Below, in pieces: positions 31,800 to 40,650 of a DNA stretch of 64,000 bases. The notes below the pieces were generated by a model. It was given only the letters and a program-made list of their open reading frames with translations, was not told the DNA's origin and searched no databases. The translations under genes and the position numbers were made by a program. Location of the stretch: the NCBI RefSeq assembly GCF_050271975.1, contig NZ_CP189850.1, positions 2,046,001 through 2,110,000 on the forward strand. Direction: 5' to 3'. Source of the stretch: Litorimonas sp947503715 (GTDB lineage: Bacteria; Pseudomonadota; Alphaproteobacteria; Caulobacterales; Maricaulaceae). How positions within the stretch are numbered: position 1 is the first letter of the stretch; each line of letters begins with the position of its first letter.

Positions 31800-33101
31800 A
31801 TGAACAAAAATTTTCTCTCTTCAAAAGTGTTGTCTGGTATAGATGGATTCCGCGATAGTTTCGTGAGTGCGTCGCCATTCAAACATCTCGTGCTGGACGG
31901 TTTCTTCACGGATGAAGTTGTCGAGGGGCTGCTCGCTGATTTCCCGAAGCCTGACCCATCCACAATGATAAATGAACATGGTCAGGCCAGCAAAAAACAC
32001 GTTGTCAGCTGTGTTTCCGAGATTAGTGAATTTTACGCGCGTCTGGATAATTATATCGGATCAGAGTCGTTTATTAAGATCATGGAAGATCTTACAGGTA
32101 TTAAAGGCCTTCTTTATGATCCTGGTTATTATGGTGGTGGAACACATAACAACCTTGCTGGGCAGGGAATGAACCCTCATGTCGATTTTAATCTCTTGGA
32201 TATTCCAGAGGTCGGGCAAGTTCATCGTCGTATTAATGCAATCATATATTTGAACGAAGACTGGCAGGAAGACTGGGGCGGAAATTTAGAATTACACTCA
32301 AACCCTTGGAAACCTGATACGGATGAAATTCTGACTGTTGTACCCAAGAAGAACCGGATGGTACTCTTTGAAACTAATGAGATTTCTTGGCATGGATTTA
32401 AGCCTGTGTCTGATAAAATTCCAGAGGGTGTAACGCGCAAGAGCTTTGCAATCTATATGTATACCAAAGAGCGACCTGCTGAGGAGGTTGTACCAAGCCA
32501 CGGCACATTTTATGTCCCTGAATTTCCGCAATCGAGTGAGTTGGGACTGAAAACAAAGGTTGCGAAAGATGAATATCGCGATGCCGCAGAGCGCGCTCGC
32601 ACGATGGTGTATAACCTCTATCAAAAAGAAAAAGCGTTGAACGGGAATATAGACGAGATCAGGCGGGAGCTTGATCAGATGAAAGAGCTTCTCCGCGCCC
32701 CAATTGGAGGCGGTTTTCGTCAGATTGGGCCTGTAAAAGGCTTTCATGCCGACGGCATCGTATCAAAGGATGTTTCTTTGAGAGTCATGGCGACGACTCC
32801 CGTAAATGAGATTAGGTTTCAGTTCTATTCAATTGATTTTATTGATAAACAATCCGTTGATATCTTGATTAATGGTGAGTTTGTGAAAACTATTGAACTC
32901 GACCCTGATGTGCAGAGATATGCTGTACCTATCTCTCTGCAGGACGGTGATTGTGTTAATATTGATCTTAAATTTGCAAAATCGGCTATTCCGAGCGAAC
33001 TCGGCATAGCCGAGGATGCACGAAATATTGCGGGAAATATAATATTGATAGAAGGCATGACGACCTTGCCAAGAGGACTACTAAAACGCCTATTTGCTTA
33101 G
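31800..33101 (+). CDS. 2OG-Fe(II) oxygenase with C-terminal glycan-enzyme-like domain
   Basis: A 433-residue protein. Residues 30-225 are a prolyl-4-hydroxylase-like dioxygenase with iron ligands His127 and Asp129 (HVDFN) and His198 (SWHGF), and the 2-oxoglutarate-binding Arg213. A coiled coil follows at about 275-300. The C-terminal beta-rich domain (about 315-425) ends with the IPSELGIAEDAR pattern that is frequent at the ends of surface-polysaccharide glycosyltransferases. It has no signal peptide. It may hydroxylate a surface glycan or glycoprotein component; the substrate is unknown. The gene is clearly AT-richer than its neighbours, suggesting acquisition. It stands alone, with 71 bp upstream and 230 bp downstream. 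Confidence 0.82.
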   Translation: MNKNFLSSKVLSGIDGFRDSFVSASPFKHLVLDGFFTDEVVEGLLADFPKPDPSTMINEHGQASKKHVVSCVSEISEFYARLDNYIGSESFIKIMEDLTGIKGLLYDPGYYGGGTHNNLAGQGMNPHVDFNLLDIPEVGQVHRRINAIIYLNEDWQEDWGGNLELHSNPWKPDTDEILTVVPKKNRMVLFETNEISWHGFKPVSDKIPEGVTRKSFAIYMYTKERPAEEVVPSHGTFYVPEFPQSSELGLKTKVAKDEYRDAAERARTMVYNLYQKEKALNGNIDEIRRELDQMKELLRAPIGGGFRQIGPVKGFHADGIVSKDVSLRVMATTPVNEIRFQFYSIDFIDKQSVDILINGEFVKTIELDPDVQRYAVPISLQDGDCVNIDLKFAKSAIPSELGIAEDARNIAGNIILIEGMTTLPRGLLKRLFA

Positions 33102-33331
33102 CCCTTCGTAAAATCGTTTATACTTTTTTCCGATAGGCTTCCGGGGCTTAATGCTCATAAAATTGTTGAGTCAATTGCAGCTTGTTAACTTTTAGAGCTT
33201 GAATCGTGGACTTTCGAGATGATTTTACTACCTTAGGGTAAACCGCCCATAAACCATCCTTCGCTATATTCTCCGAATAAGCGGCAAAGACCGCGATTTA
33301 TGGTGTGAATGGTAATATCTGACCGATTGTG

Positions 33332-33763
33332 ATGCGAGTGCTAATACTCATATCCTGGCTGGGTCTCATCTTTGGATGGAACTCTGCCCTAGCGGCGACC
33401 TCGAAAAACGAGGCGCAGCACGCGGTCATGCTCGAAATTCTGGAGGGCGATACGTCTCTCTACATCGAGCCAAACAAGGACATGGCGTGGTGGATCGTTG
33501 GCGAATGCCGACGGGCTCTGCCGCTGATCGCCGATGCTCCGCTCAATAATCTGATGTCCCGACCTATCGTCGAAGACGTCACTTTGGGTTCACGCCAAAT
33601 GGAAATGCGACAGCAATTCCGCTTTGACCTGGCGTCCACCCCACCCACACTTTCCGTCTACAGCTCCGTTCGGAGTGGATGGTCGCCAGTTCCTGTTAAG
33701 CGCGTCGACGCTTGCAGCCAATTGCCCGACTGCCACGCCCGTACGGAGCTGCCGGAGTGTTAG
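33332..33763 (+). CDS. Small secreted protein coupled to the outer-membrane barrel gene
   Basis: A 143-residue protein that I do not recognise. A signal peptide (MRVLILISWLGLIFGWNSALA) is followed by a beta-rich region and a Cys-containing tail (residues CSQLPDC and a terminal Cys); another Cys lies in VGECRR. The ATG at 33332 is preferred to the GTG one codon earlier. Its stop codon overlaps the GTG start of the next gene (GTGTTAG), so the two are co-expressed and likely act together in the periplasm or outer membrane. The 230 bp upstream hold no other gene or clear terminator. Confidence 0.65.
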   Translation: MRVLILISWLGLIFGWNSALAATSKNEAQHAVMLEILEGDTSLYIEPNKDMAWWIVGECRRALPLIADAPLNNLMSRPIVEDVTLGSRQMEMRQQFRFDLASTPPTLSVYSSVRSGWSPVPVKRVDACSQLPDCHARTELPEC

Positions 33764-36700
33764 GGCGGTCTTCATACAATAATTCTAAAAACCATGTTAT
33801 TCAGGGGCTTATCCTGTGCCTCCTGATGTGGTTTGGCGGGGTCGCCCATGCCGAAGATGCAAAAGTCGCGGAAGTCTCCCTCCCACAGGCGACGAAAGAC
33901 GTCCCTATTGAGGAAAAGCCTGAAAGCCTGCCCACGGTTAACACGACGCTGATTGCGGAAGTCGACAGCTCTATCATCGTCAAACTGGACGGCGAGACAT
34001 TGGAGAGTACGGAAGTCCACCGGACGTCGGATGGTAATCTCTATGTCAATGCGATGCCGATTTTCGCCCATTACGGTAATGACGTCGAATATGACGATGT
34101 CAGCAAAGCCCTTATCGTACGCCGGAGCCAGGACGGCGTCGTCATGGAACTCTACACCGAGACGGGCATCGTCAAGGCGGATGGCAAGGCATTAGGGAAA
34201 CTTGAACATTTCGGTCAGGTCACGGCTGAGCAATTCATTCTCACACCGAATGCGATTGCCGTTCTGGCGGGCACGATTGGACAGTTCGACGCCGACAGTA
34301 ACGAGTTCAAATTCAAACTCGATCCGCGTTTACGTGTCGCGACGGGCTTTGATGTTTTTGTAGAAGGTATTCCATTGGGTGCGGTTCAACCTGAACCTAA
34401 ATCTGTAGGACCTGTCCTCCTGCTACCCATTCGTCCTATTGCGGAATCCCTTGGGAATACGATCAATTTGACGGAGGGCGGCACAGTTATTGAAATCCGT
34501 CGTGTTCAGGACAGTGTAACCATGTCGCTCAATCTCTCGACAGGATTGGTTAGCGTCAACGGCACACCCGTCGGTCTGTCAAAGGACATCGCCTATATTG
34601 ATCAGATCAACCTCCTCCTGCCTGTTTCTGCCGTCGAAGCCCTCACAGGCACCATTATTGAGGCGGAAGCGGGTACCGACCGGATCAATGTCGATCTGGA
34701 TGAACGTCTGACGGGGGCTATTGCACCAATGGCGTCCGTGGATGACCTGACCAAAGACACGCCCTTCACACCGGAGTCCCTGCAATTCCAAATCTCACCC
34801 GATACGGGCGCGCGGGTGCAGTTTGATGCCCATGCCGGACGTGTGAATGGACGCTTAAGGTTGGAACTTCCGGACCTACCATCGAATGAGGACGAGTTGC
34901 GCCCCAGCTGGCTCTCCGTCGATCTCGCCCATACGAGCGGCGCAACGGGGTCTATCGGTGATTATTCTGCGCGGTTTAGGGAATTGGACGCAGTGGGAAC
35001 CCGCCGCATTGTGGGAGTTGCCGCACAGAAAGAAACGGAGAATGGACGATGGTCCTTTGCGGCCGGGGCCCCTCAAACCGGAGTGGAACGCATTTCATCC
35101 GATCAGACACGCAACGAATTTGGCGGCTTTGCCGCCGGTTTGCGTTATGCAGATCGGGATGGTTGGGAGGCTGGCCTTGCCGCGACGCGGAATGAGCTAT
35201 CGTCAGATCAACGCGTCGTGCTGGAAGCGATTTCCGGTAAGCTGGGCCGTCAGAAAGATGATAAGTTTCAATGGAATGCGGGCGGTGCTTTAGGTGTTTT
35301 TGATGGTGATTTGCGTGAAAGTACGGTTGACCTCCGTCTGAATGCGGATGGTCGCTACCAACTGAGTGAGTCCTTTTCAGTCGACTCTCGTATTGCTTAT
35401 TCCGGTGCAGAATTCCTTGGAACATCCCTACAGCAGGAACAGCAGGACCGCGCAATTGCGGAAATCCTTGATCCTGACGCAGAGTTCGAAGATTTTGAAA
35501 CACCGCCCGATATTCGTCGTCGTGGGTCTGACCAAGTCTCTGTCAGTGCCTCTGCACGGTTCTTTGCACGCGGCGAAACGGGGTTTTTGAACAATACTGC
35601 GGCTTCGGTTTCGGTGCGTCAGACGAAAACAGGTTTTCTGAAATCGGGGATTACAACGGCTGACCAAACGGCTGTCTCCGCCGGTGCGAGTACATCTTTG
35701 GGCGAGACGGGCGTTAATGTCAGCGTGAATGGTAGCGTGTTTGAAACAACTCGCGATGTTCGCGACGTCGGGTCTGAAACCACGACGGGAAATTCCATCT
35801 CTGCGCAGGCCTATAAGCAATTCAATGATTACACGATCCGGGCGCAATATAACCGGTTTGAACAATCCGATGCGCCGACGCGCGAAAGCGCGGTTCTGAA
35901 TGTGAACCGTACGGCATTTAACTTCGACCTCCCAAAAGCGTCGACATTGAGTGTGGGTCCTTCGGCGACGGGGATTTGGGATGGGTCGAATTTACGAGGC
36001 CGATTTGGTGTGAATGCATCGCTTAATTCCGGCGAAGTCTTTGGACGGAAGAACCGCGTCACCGCGTCATTTGGTATTCTGCAAAGCGTATCGACACGCG
36101 GTAGCGCCCAAAGCAATAAATTCCTGACAGTGTCTGCTGCGCGGAAATTGCCGATTGGTAAGAATATGTCTCTCGGTTTGGCTTACCGGAATGACCTGCG
36201 CGGTGAACACCGCCTTGGTTTGCAACTCTCCGGTAATTTTAACTTCAACGCCAAACGTGCGATAAAGAAGACCGAAGATGGGCGCGGTATCCTAAAAGGA
36301 CAGGTCTTCCTCGATCGTAACCGCGACGGCATCCGTCAGCCGAGCGAACCGGGCATTCCACGCACCATCGTACGCGTGAAGGGCACGGCTCTCGCGTTGA
36401 GATCCGGGGCAGACGGCTTCTTCACAATTCAAAACGTGAAAGAAGGCCTCTACGAAGTGCAGATTGATGCGGGCAGCCTGCCCATTGGTTATGATTTATC
36501 GGAAGATATCCAGACGCGTGTCACGATTTCAGAGGGTCAGGTCACCGATATCCCACTTCCGATAGTCCAACGCGGTCAGATTCGCGGCTTTGCCTTCGAA
36601 GATGATAATCGCAACGGTGTCTATGATCGCGGCGAGTCGCGGATTGAGGGTGCAAAATTGCGTCTTGAAGATGAAACAGGCGACATCACAGAGACGGTCA

Positions 36701-36975
36701 TCACGACGAGTTTTGGACAATATGCTTTCGATGATCTGCCGCAGGGACAGTATAAAGTTCACGTCATGCCGTCCAAAGCCTCGAAAATCGTGGCGAGTGA
36801 AGCTTTCACCGTAGAGCTTCAGATTGAAGATGATCTCATGGCGCGGGAGAATGTCATCATCCGCCGGGTGAGCGATGTCGATGTCGATTACGAGCTGGAA
36901 ATTGATCCCAAGAAACCAAAATTCAGAACGGGGACAGTTGTCATCGAGGACACACCCACCCCCTGGGACTTATAG
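33757..36975 (+). CDS. Large outer-membrane-barrel-like protein with SdrD-B-like repeats
   Basis: A 1072-residue exported protein. GTG 33757 is chosen because it couples to the previous stop and gives a normal signal peptide ending in GGVAHA. Two copper-amine-oxidase-N-like (stalk) repeats follow (about 55-180 and 190-320). Next come about 400 residues of alternating polar/aromatic strands typical of an outer-membrane barrel (about 340-835). The end carries two SdrD-B-like domains with DRNRDGIRQPSEPG (about 849-862) and DDNRNGVYDRGES (about 945-957), which look calcium-binding. The layout recalls ushers and surface secretion proteins, but there is no recognisable usher signature or chaperone. 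A strong terminator follows. Confidence 0.7.
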   Translation: MLGRSSYNNSKNHVIQGLILCLLMWFGGVAHAEDAKVAEVSLPQATKDVPIEEKPESLPTVNTTLIAEVDSSIIVKLDGETLESTEVHRTSDGNLYVNAMPIFAHYGNDVEYDDVSKALIVRRSQDGVVMELYTETGIVKADGKALGKLEHFGQVTAEQFILTPNAIAVLAGTIGQFDADSNEFKFKLDPRLRVATGFDVFVEGIPLGAVQPEPKSVGPVLLLPIRPIAESLGNTINLTEGGTVIEIRRVQDSVTMSLNLSTGLVSVNGTPVGLSKDIAYIDQINLLLPVSAVEALTGTIIEAEAGTDRINVDLDERLTGAIAPMASVDDLTKDTPFTPESLQFQISPDTGARVQFDAHAGRVNGRLRLELPDLPSNEDELRPSWLSVDLAHTSGATGSIGDYSARFRELDAVGTRRIVGVAAQKETENGRWSFAAGAPQTGVERISSDQTRNEFGGFAAGLRYADRDGWEAGLAATRNELSSDQRVVLEAISGKLGRQKDDKFQWNAGGALGVFDGDLRESTVDLRLNADGRYQLSESFSVDSRIAYSGAEFLGTSLQQEQQDRAIAEILDPDAEFEDFETPPDIRRRGSDQVSVSASARFFARGETGFLNNTAASVSVRQTKTGFLKSGITTADQTAVSAGASTSLGETGVNVSVNGSVFETTRDVRDVGSETTTGNSISAQAYKQFNDYTIRAQYNRFEQSDAPTRESAVLNVNRTAFNFDLPKASTLSVGPSATGIWDGSNLRGRFGVNASLNSGEVFGRKNRVTASFGILQSVSTRGSAQSNKFLTVSAARKLPIGKNMSLGLAYRNDLRGEHRLGLQLSGNFNFNAKRAIKKTEDGRGILKGQVFLDRNRDGIRQPSEPGIPRTIVRVKGTALALRSGADGFFTIQNVKEGLYEVQIDAGSLPIGYDLSEDIQTRVTISEGQVTDIPLPIVQRGQIRGFAFEDDNRNGVYDRGESRIEGAKLRLEDETGDITETVITTSFGQYAFDDLPQGQYKVHVMPSKASKIVASEAFTVELQIEDDLMARENVIIRRVSDVDVDYELEIDPKKPKFRTGTVVIEDTPTPWDL

Positions 36976-36988
36976 AACACACCACCTT

Positions 36989-37026
36989 GGCGGGCTGTTG
37001 GATTTCCAACGGTCCGCCTTTTTTTT
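36989..37026 (+). terminator. Intrinsic terminator after the barrel-protein gene
   Basis: A 13-bp stem (GGCGGGCTGTTGG with CCAACGGTCCGCC, two G-U pairs) and a four-base loop are followed by eight T residues. It ends the two-gene transcript and lies just in front of the glutathione-transferase gene. Confidence 0.9.
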
Positions 37027-37052
37027 GTGTGAACCTGCTCTATGCGGCGGGT

Positions 37053-37655
37053 ATGAAATTGATCTGTCACCCCAATTCGCCCTATGCTCGCAAGATCATG
37101 ATCCTCGCCCGGATTTCCGGGATAGAGTTGGACGAAGTTCAGCCGGAAAAAGACGGGGCAAATGGGTATAAGGCGGGTGATAATCCGCTCGGAAAAATTC
37201 CGTCATTGGAATGGAAGCCAGGGCAGTTCCTTTTCGATAGCCCGGTTATTTGCGAATATCTGGATGCGCAACGCGATATTCCGCTTCTGCCGAATGAGGG
37301 TCACCCCCGTGTCTTGCAGCTCTGGCAGCACGCTTTGGGCGACGGCCTATCTGATGCTATTTATAGCTACCGATATGAGACGGTCCGACCCGTGGAGCTT
37401 CACTGGGACGAAATGATTGCGCGCCATGAAGCGTCTATCCGCAATAGCGTTATGACACTGGACCGTATTTGCGAATGGCTTCGCGGGCCGTGGACCTATG
37501 GAAATTTGGCCATAATCTGCGCCTTGGATTATGCGGATTATCGTGCCGCGCATATTGGCTGGCGAGAGATTGCGCCGAGACTTGCGGATTGGCATGCGAC
37601 ATTCGAAGCTGACCCGGCCTACCAAGACACATACGCCTATGGAGCAGCCTTATGA
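37053..37655 (+). CDS. Glutathione S-transferase family protein
   Basis: A 200-residue cytosolic protein with an N-terminal thioredoxin-like domain (MKLICHPNSPYARK, then NPLGKIPSLEW and DSPVICEYLD) and a C-terminal all-helical domain. The probable glutathione-activating Ser is in NSPYARK. The start at 37053 begins the first beta-strand; an upstream in-frame ATG would lie within the terminator hairpin. It overlaps the hydrolase gene by ATGA. The substrate class is unknown; detoxification or aromatic degradation are usual roles. Confidence 0.9.
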   Translation: MKLICHPNSPYARKIMILARISGIELDEVQPEKDGANGYKAGDNPLGKIPSLEWKPGQFLFDSPVICEYLDAQRDIPLLPNEGHPRVLQLWQHALGDGLSDAIYSYRYETVRPVELHWDEMIARHEASIRNSVMTLDRICEWLRGPWTYGNLAIICALDYADYRAAHIGWREIAPRLADWHATFEADPAYQDTYAYGAAL

Positions 37656-38725
37656 TCAAGCGCGCGTTATTCGTTATATTTGGCCTGCTGGCGCTATGTG
37701 TGTTGGCCTTCTTCGTCTGGCCGGAGTCCCGCTATCAGGCCTATCAGGTCAGTGCAGCTTACCAGAAGCAAGTGGATGCCTTTGTCGTTCCTGAGATGCC
37801 GTCTGATTGGCAGTGGAGCGCCTTCGTCGGTGATGACGGTATTCGTATGCGGTGGGGGCAGACCGGAAATGCGGATGCCGCAAAGGCGACGGTCGTTATC
37901 GTGCCGGGATATACGGCGACATTGGATATGTACGGGGAACATGTGCGCGATTTGGCGGCGCGCGGGTATCATGTTCTCGGATTTGATTTACGCGGGCAGG
38001 GTGGGTCAGAGCGTCCCCGCGTCGGGCAACCGGAAAAATTGTTGATTGACGATTTCTCACGCTATTCCAATGAGTTGTCAGACTTTATTCAATCCCGAAA
38101 CCTGCCGGAAAACCGCCCTGTCATCGTCATGGGCATGTCCTTTGGTGGGCATGTTGCGGCGCGTATGGCGGGCGATCACCCTGAGACAGCTGACGGGCTC
38201 TTGCTTCTGGCGCCTGCACTGAAACCTAAGGCGGGTGACATGACATTTGAAGAGGCTGCAAAGCTTCTGACGTGGGGTCGGAAACTTGGGAAAGATACGC
38301 GTTATCTCCCAGGTGGATCAAATTGGACGCCTTATAACGAGCAGAACCTATTACAGGCCGGTATCGAACATTGTTCATCAAACCCAAAACGTCTCCCGCT
38401 TCGCGACGCGATATTCACACGGAAGCCGGAACAGCGTGTCGGTGATGTGACCTTCAATTGGGGCGGAGAATTTTATGAGAGCAGTCTATATGTGCGCGAC
38501 GCCGGATATCCGGAGTCAATTGGGCTGCCTGTAACGATGATCCACGCGGAGTTGGATAATTTTGTCGACACAGATGAGAATAAACTCATCTGCAACACCC
38601 GTATGCCGAATTGCCAATCATTGCCAATCGCGGGAACAGGACATTGCCTCCCGCAGGAAAGCGATGCTGTTCTTGAAGAGATTTTTGACGCTTTGGACGG
38701 CGTGCTGGGCCGCATTCAAAACTGA
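37652..38725 (+). CDS. Membrane-anchored alpha/beta hydrolase (lysophospholipase-like)
   Basis: A 357-residue hydrolase with an N-terminal membrane anchor (about 5-24) and a serine-hydrolase domain. The catalytic triad is probably Ser163 (GMSFGG), Asp302 (HAELDN) and His331 (GTGHC). The pattern FDLRGQGGSERPRVG matches the monoglyceride lipase/lysophospholipase subfamily (Hydrolase_4). It is coupled to the glutathione-transferase gene. It faces the convergent helicase gene, whose stop is five bases away. Confidence 0.87.
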   Translation: MIKRALFVIFGLLALCVLAFFVWPESRYQAYQVSAAYQKQVDAFVVPEMPSDWQWSAFVGDDGIRMRWGQTGNADAAKATVVIVPGYTATLDMYGEHVRDLAARGYHVLGFDLRGQGGSERPRVGQPEKLLIDDFSRYSNELSDFIQSRNLPENRPVIVMGMSFGGHVAARMAGDHPETADGLLLLAPALKPKAGDMTFEEAAKLLTWGRKLGKDTRYLPGGSNWTPYNEQNLLQAGIEHCSSNPKRLPLRDAIFTRKPEQRVGDVTFNWGGEFYESSLYVRDAGYPESIGLPVTMIHAELDNFVDTDENKLICNTRMPNCQSLPIAGTGHCLPQESDAVLEEIFDALDGVLGRIQN

Positions 38726-38730
38726 ACGGA

Positions 38731-40548
38731 TTAGAACTTTAGGAAATCTGGAATATCGTCACCGAATGGCGTCTTGCCGGGTTTCGATTTCTGAACGGAC
38801 TTCTTACTGTCGGAATTCCGATTTGAAGACGATTTCCGAGAGGAATTGCGAGAATTTCTGGATTTTGGTTCTGCCTCTTCTCTCGGCTTATCGTTTGAAC
38901 GACTGCGTGAACGCGGCTCACGCTTTGGAGCCTGCTCTTTTTTCTCTTCAACCGTTTTGGTAGGTGCTTTTTTCTTGCCCGGAGCGGCGCGCCGACGGGA
39001 ACTGGACCGTTCCCGCTTTGGCTTTGGAGCCTCTTCTTCAGGCGCGGATTTAGTTTCAATGTCTTTTGGTTTATCCCGTCCAGGCGCAGGCTTGCGGCGT
39101 GGGGCAGGGCGTCGACGTTCGGCAGGTTTCCGGGCCTCTTTTTTCCGCGGCGCTTCAGTTGATTCTACGGGTTCTTCTGATTTTCTCTTGGAAGACTTCC
39201 GCTTTGGTTTCGATACTTTATCTGTCGAACTTATATTGTCGTGATAGCTACCGTCATCGCGTTGTCCGCGATTGCGCCCGCCGCGTTTATCATCACGACG
39301 TCCACGGCCTTTGCCGCCATCGCGCCCGCCACGGCGTTTACGCCCGCCTGCATCTTTCGGGAAATCCTCAATACCGGGAATCTCCATTTCCTCGATTTCC
39401 TTCACCTTAATCAGGTTCAGGATGTCGTTATAATTACCTTCATCCAGACGCGCGACAAGCATGATGGCGTCGCCCTTACGGCCTGCGCGACCCGTCCGGC
39501 CAATCCTGTGCACATAGTCCTCCGAATGGTTCGGGACGTCATAGTTGAACACATGGCTGACTGTCGGGACATCGAGTCCCCGCGCGGCCACATCAGACGC
39601 GACAAGATATTTAATCTCACCGTTGCGGAAGCGGTTCAGTGTTTCCGTCCGCAGGCTTTGTGCCAAATCACCGTGGATAGGCGCAGCGTCATGGCCGTGA
39701 ACGTTCAGGGATTTCGCGACGATATCGACATCGCGCTTTCGGTTGCAGAAGATGATACCGTTATCGACGTCTTCCTTGTCGATAATCCAGCGCAGCGCTG
39801 TGCGCTTTTGCTTCGCATCAGAGGAGGGCATCCGCACGATACGTTGCGTCACCGTCTTGGCGGTCATATTCTTGCGCGCGATTTGGATGGAGACGGGCTG
39901 ATGCAGGAATTGATCGACGAGGCGTTTGATCTCGCTCGGCATCGTGGCTGAGAAGAATAGGACTTGACGCGTAAAGGGCGTCATATCGAAAATCTTTTCA
40001 ATATCGGGAATGAAACCCATATCCAACATACGGTCAGCTTCATCCACGATTAACGTTTGCACGCCTGTCATCAGGATTTTACCGCGCTCGAACTGGTCAA
40101 TCAGACGACCGGGCGTCGCGATGAGGATGTCGACACCCTTCATGAGTTTGCGGTCTTGTTCAGCAAATGAGACGCCGCCAATTAAGAGTGCCATTTCGAG
40201 CTTCAAATATTTACCGTAAGCCTCAACATCCTTCGCAACCTGTGCCGCGAGTTCACGTGTTGGACAGACGATAACGCAACGTGGCATACGGGCACGGGCG
40301 CGACCCTTGGCTAATTTATGCATCGTCGGGAGTGTAAAGGCTCCCGTCTTACCTGTGCCCGTTTGGGCAATTCCGAGCACGTCGCGTTGTTGCAGTGCGG
40401 CCGGTATGGCTTTGGCTTGGATCGGGGTCGGGTTGACATAGCCGAGGTCGTCCAAGGCTTTTAGGATTTTCAGGTCAAGGCCGAGCTCTTTAAAGGTCAC
40501 GGTGACCTTTGCGTCGGCATCAATTTCTTCGGGCGTATTGTCGGTCAA
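38731..40548 (-). CDS. rhlE: DEAD-box ATP-dependent RNA helicase with long basic tail
   Basis: An RNA helicase of up to 605 residues. The core (about 17-390) holds AQTGTGKT (motif I), VDEADRML (II), SAT (III) and HRIGRTGR (VI), closest to the RhlE group. Residues from about 400 to 590 form a low-complexity tail rich in Lys, Arg, Ser and Glu that likely binds RNA, and the chain ends in TPFGDDIPDFLKF. The longest reading starts at TTG 40548; GTG at 40500, preceded by AAAGG, would begin the standard TFKELGL and is a good alternative. Probably acts in rRNA assembly or mRNA decay. Confidence 0.9.
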   Translation of the reverse strand: MTDNTPEEIDADAKVTVTFKELGLDLKILKALDDLGYVNPTPIQAKAIPAALQQRDVLGIAQTGTGKTGAFTLPTMHKLAKGRARARMPRCVIVCPTRELAAQVAKDVEAYGKYLKLEMALLIGGVSFAEQDRKLMKGVDILIATPGRLIDQFERGKILMTGVQTLIVDEADRMLDMGFIPDIEKIFDMTPFTRQVLFFSATMPSEIKRLVDQFLHQPVSIQIARKNMTAKTVTQRIVRMPSSDAKQKRTALRWIIDKEDVDNGIIFCNRKRDVDIVAKSLNVHGHDAAPIHGDLAQSLRTETLNRFRNGEIKYLVASDVAARGLDVPTVSHVFNYDVPNHSEDYVHRIGRTGRAGRKGDAIMLVARLDEGNYNDILNLIKVKEIEEMEIPGIEDFPKDAGGRKRRGGRDGGKGRGRRDDKRGGRNRGQRDDGSYHDNISSTDKVSKPKRKSSKRKSEEPVESTEAPRKKEARKPAERRRPAPRRKPAPGRDKPKDIETKSAPEEEAPKPKRERSSSRRRAAPGKKKAPTKTVEEKKEQAPKREPRSRSRSNDKPREEAEPKSRNSRNSSRKSSSNRNSDSKKSVQKSKPGKTPFGDDIPDFLKF

Positions 40549-40610
40549 GCTATAGTGCGCTTTTCGGGCTTGGCGCGCGGACGATCCGCGGGCCTTTGTG
40601 AATTTGCCGC

Positions 40611-40639
40611 AACATAGGGTTCAACGCCCGCAGGTCAAG
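40611..40639 (-). promoter_or_regulatory. Putative promoter of the DEAD-box helicase
   Basis: On the minus strand TTGACC (40639-40634) and TATGTT (40616-40611) are separated by 17 bases, giving a start near 40604 and a leader of 55-100 bases. The leader contains a GC-rich inverted repeat (GCGGATCGTCCGC), which could take part in helicase autoregulation; that part is inference. Confidence 0.5.
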
Positions 40640-40650
40640 CAAACACCTCG

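Noticed and set aside
33102..33331. Possible promoter or RNA element in the 230-bp gap before the secreted protein gene
   Set aside because: Only AT-rich patches were found (for example TATATT near 33268); no matching -35, stem with T-run or conserved RNA fold could be supported.
39241..39951. Long open frame antisense to the DEAD-box helicase
   Set aside because: Its reading lies opposite conserved helicase motifs and has no recognisable domain; open antisense frames arise readily at this base composition.
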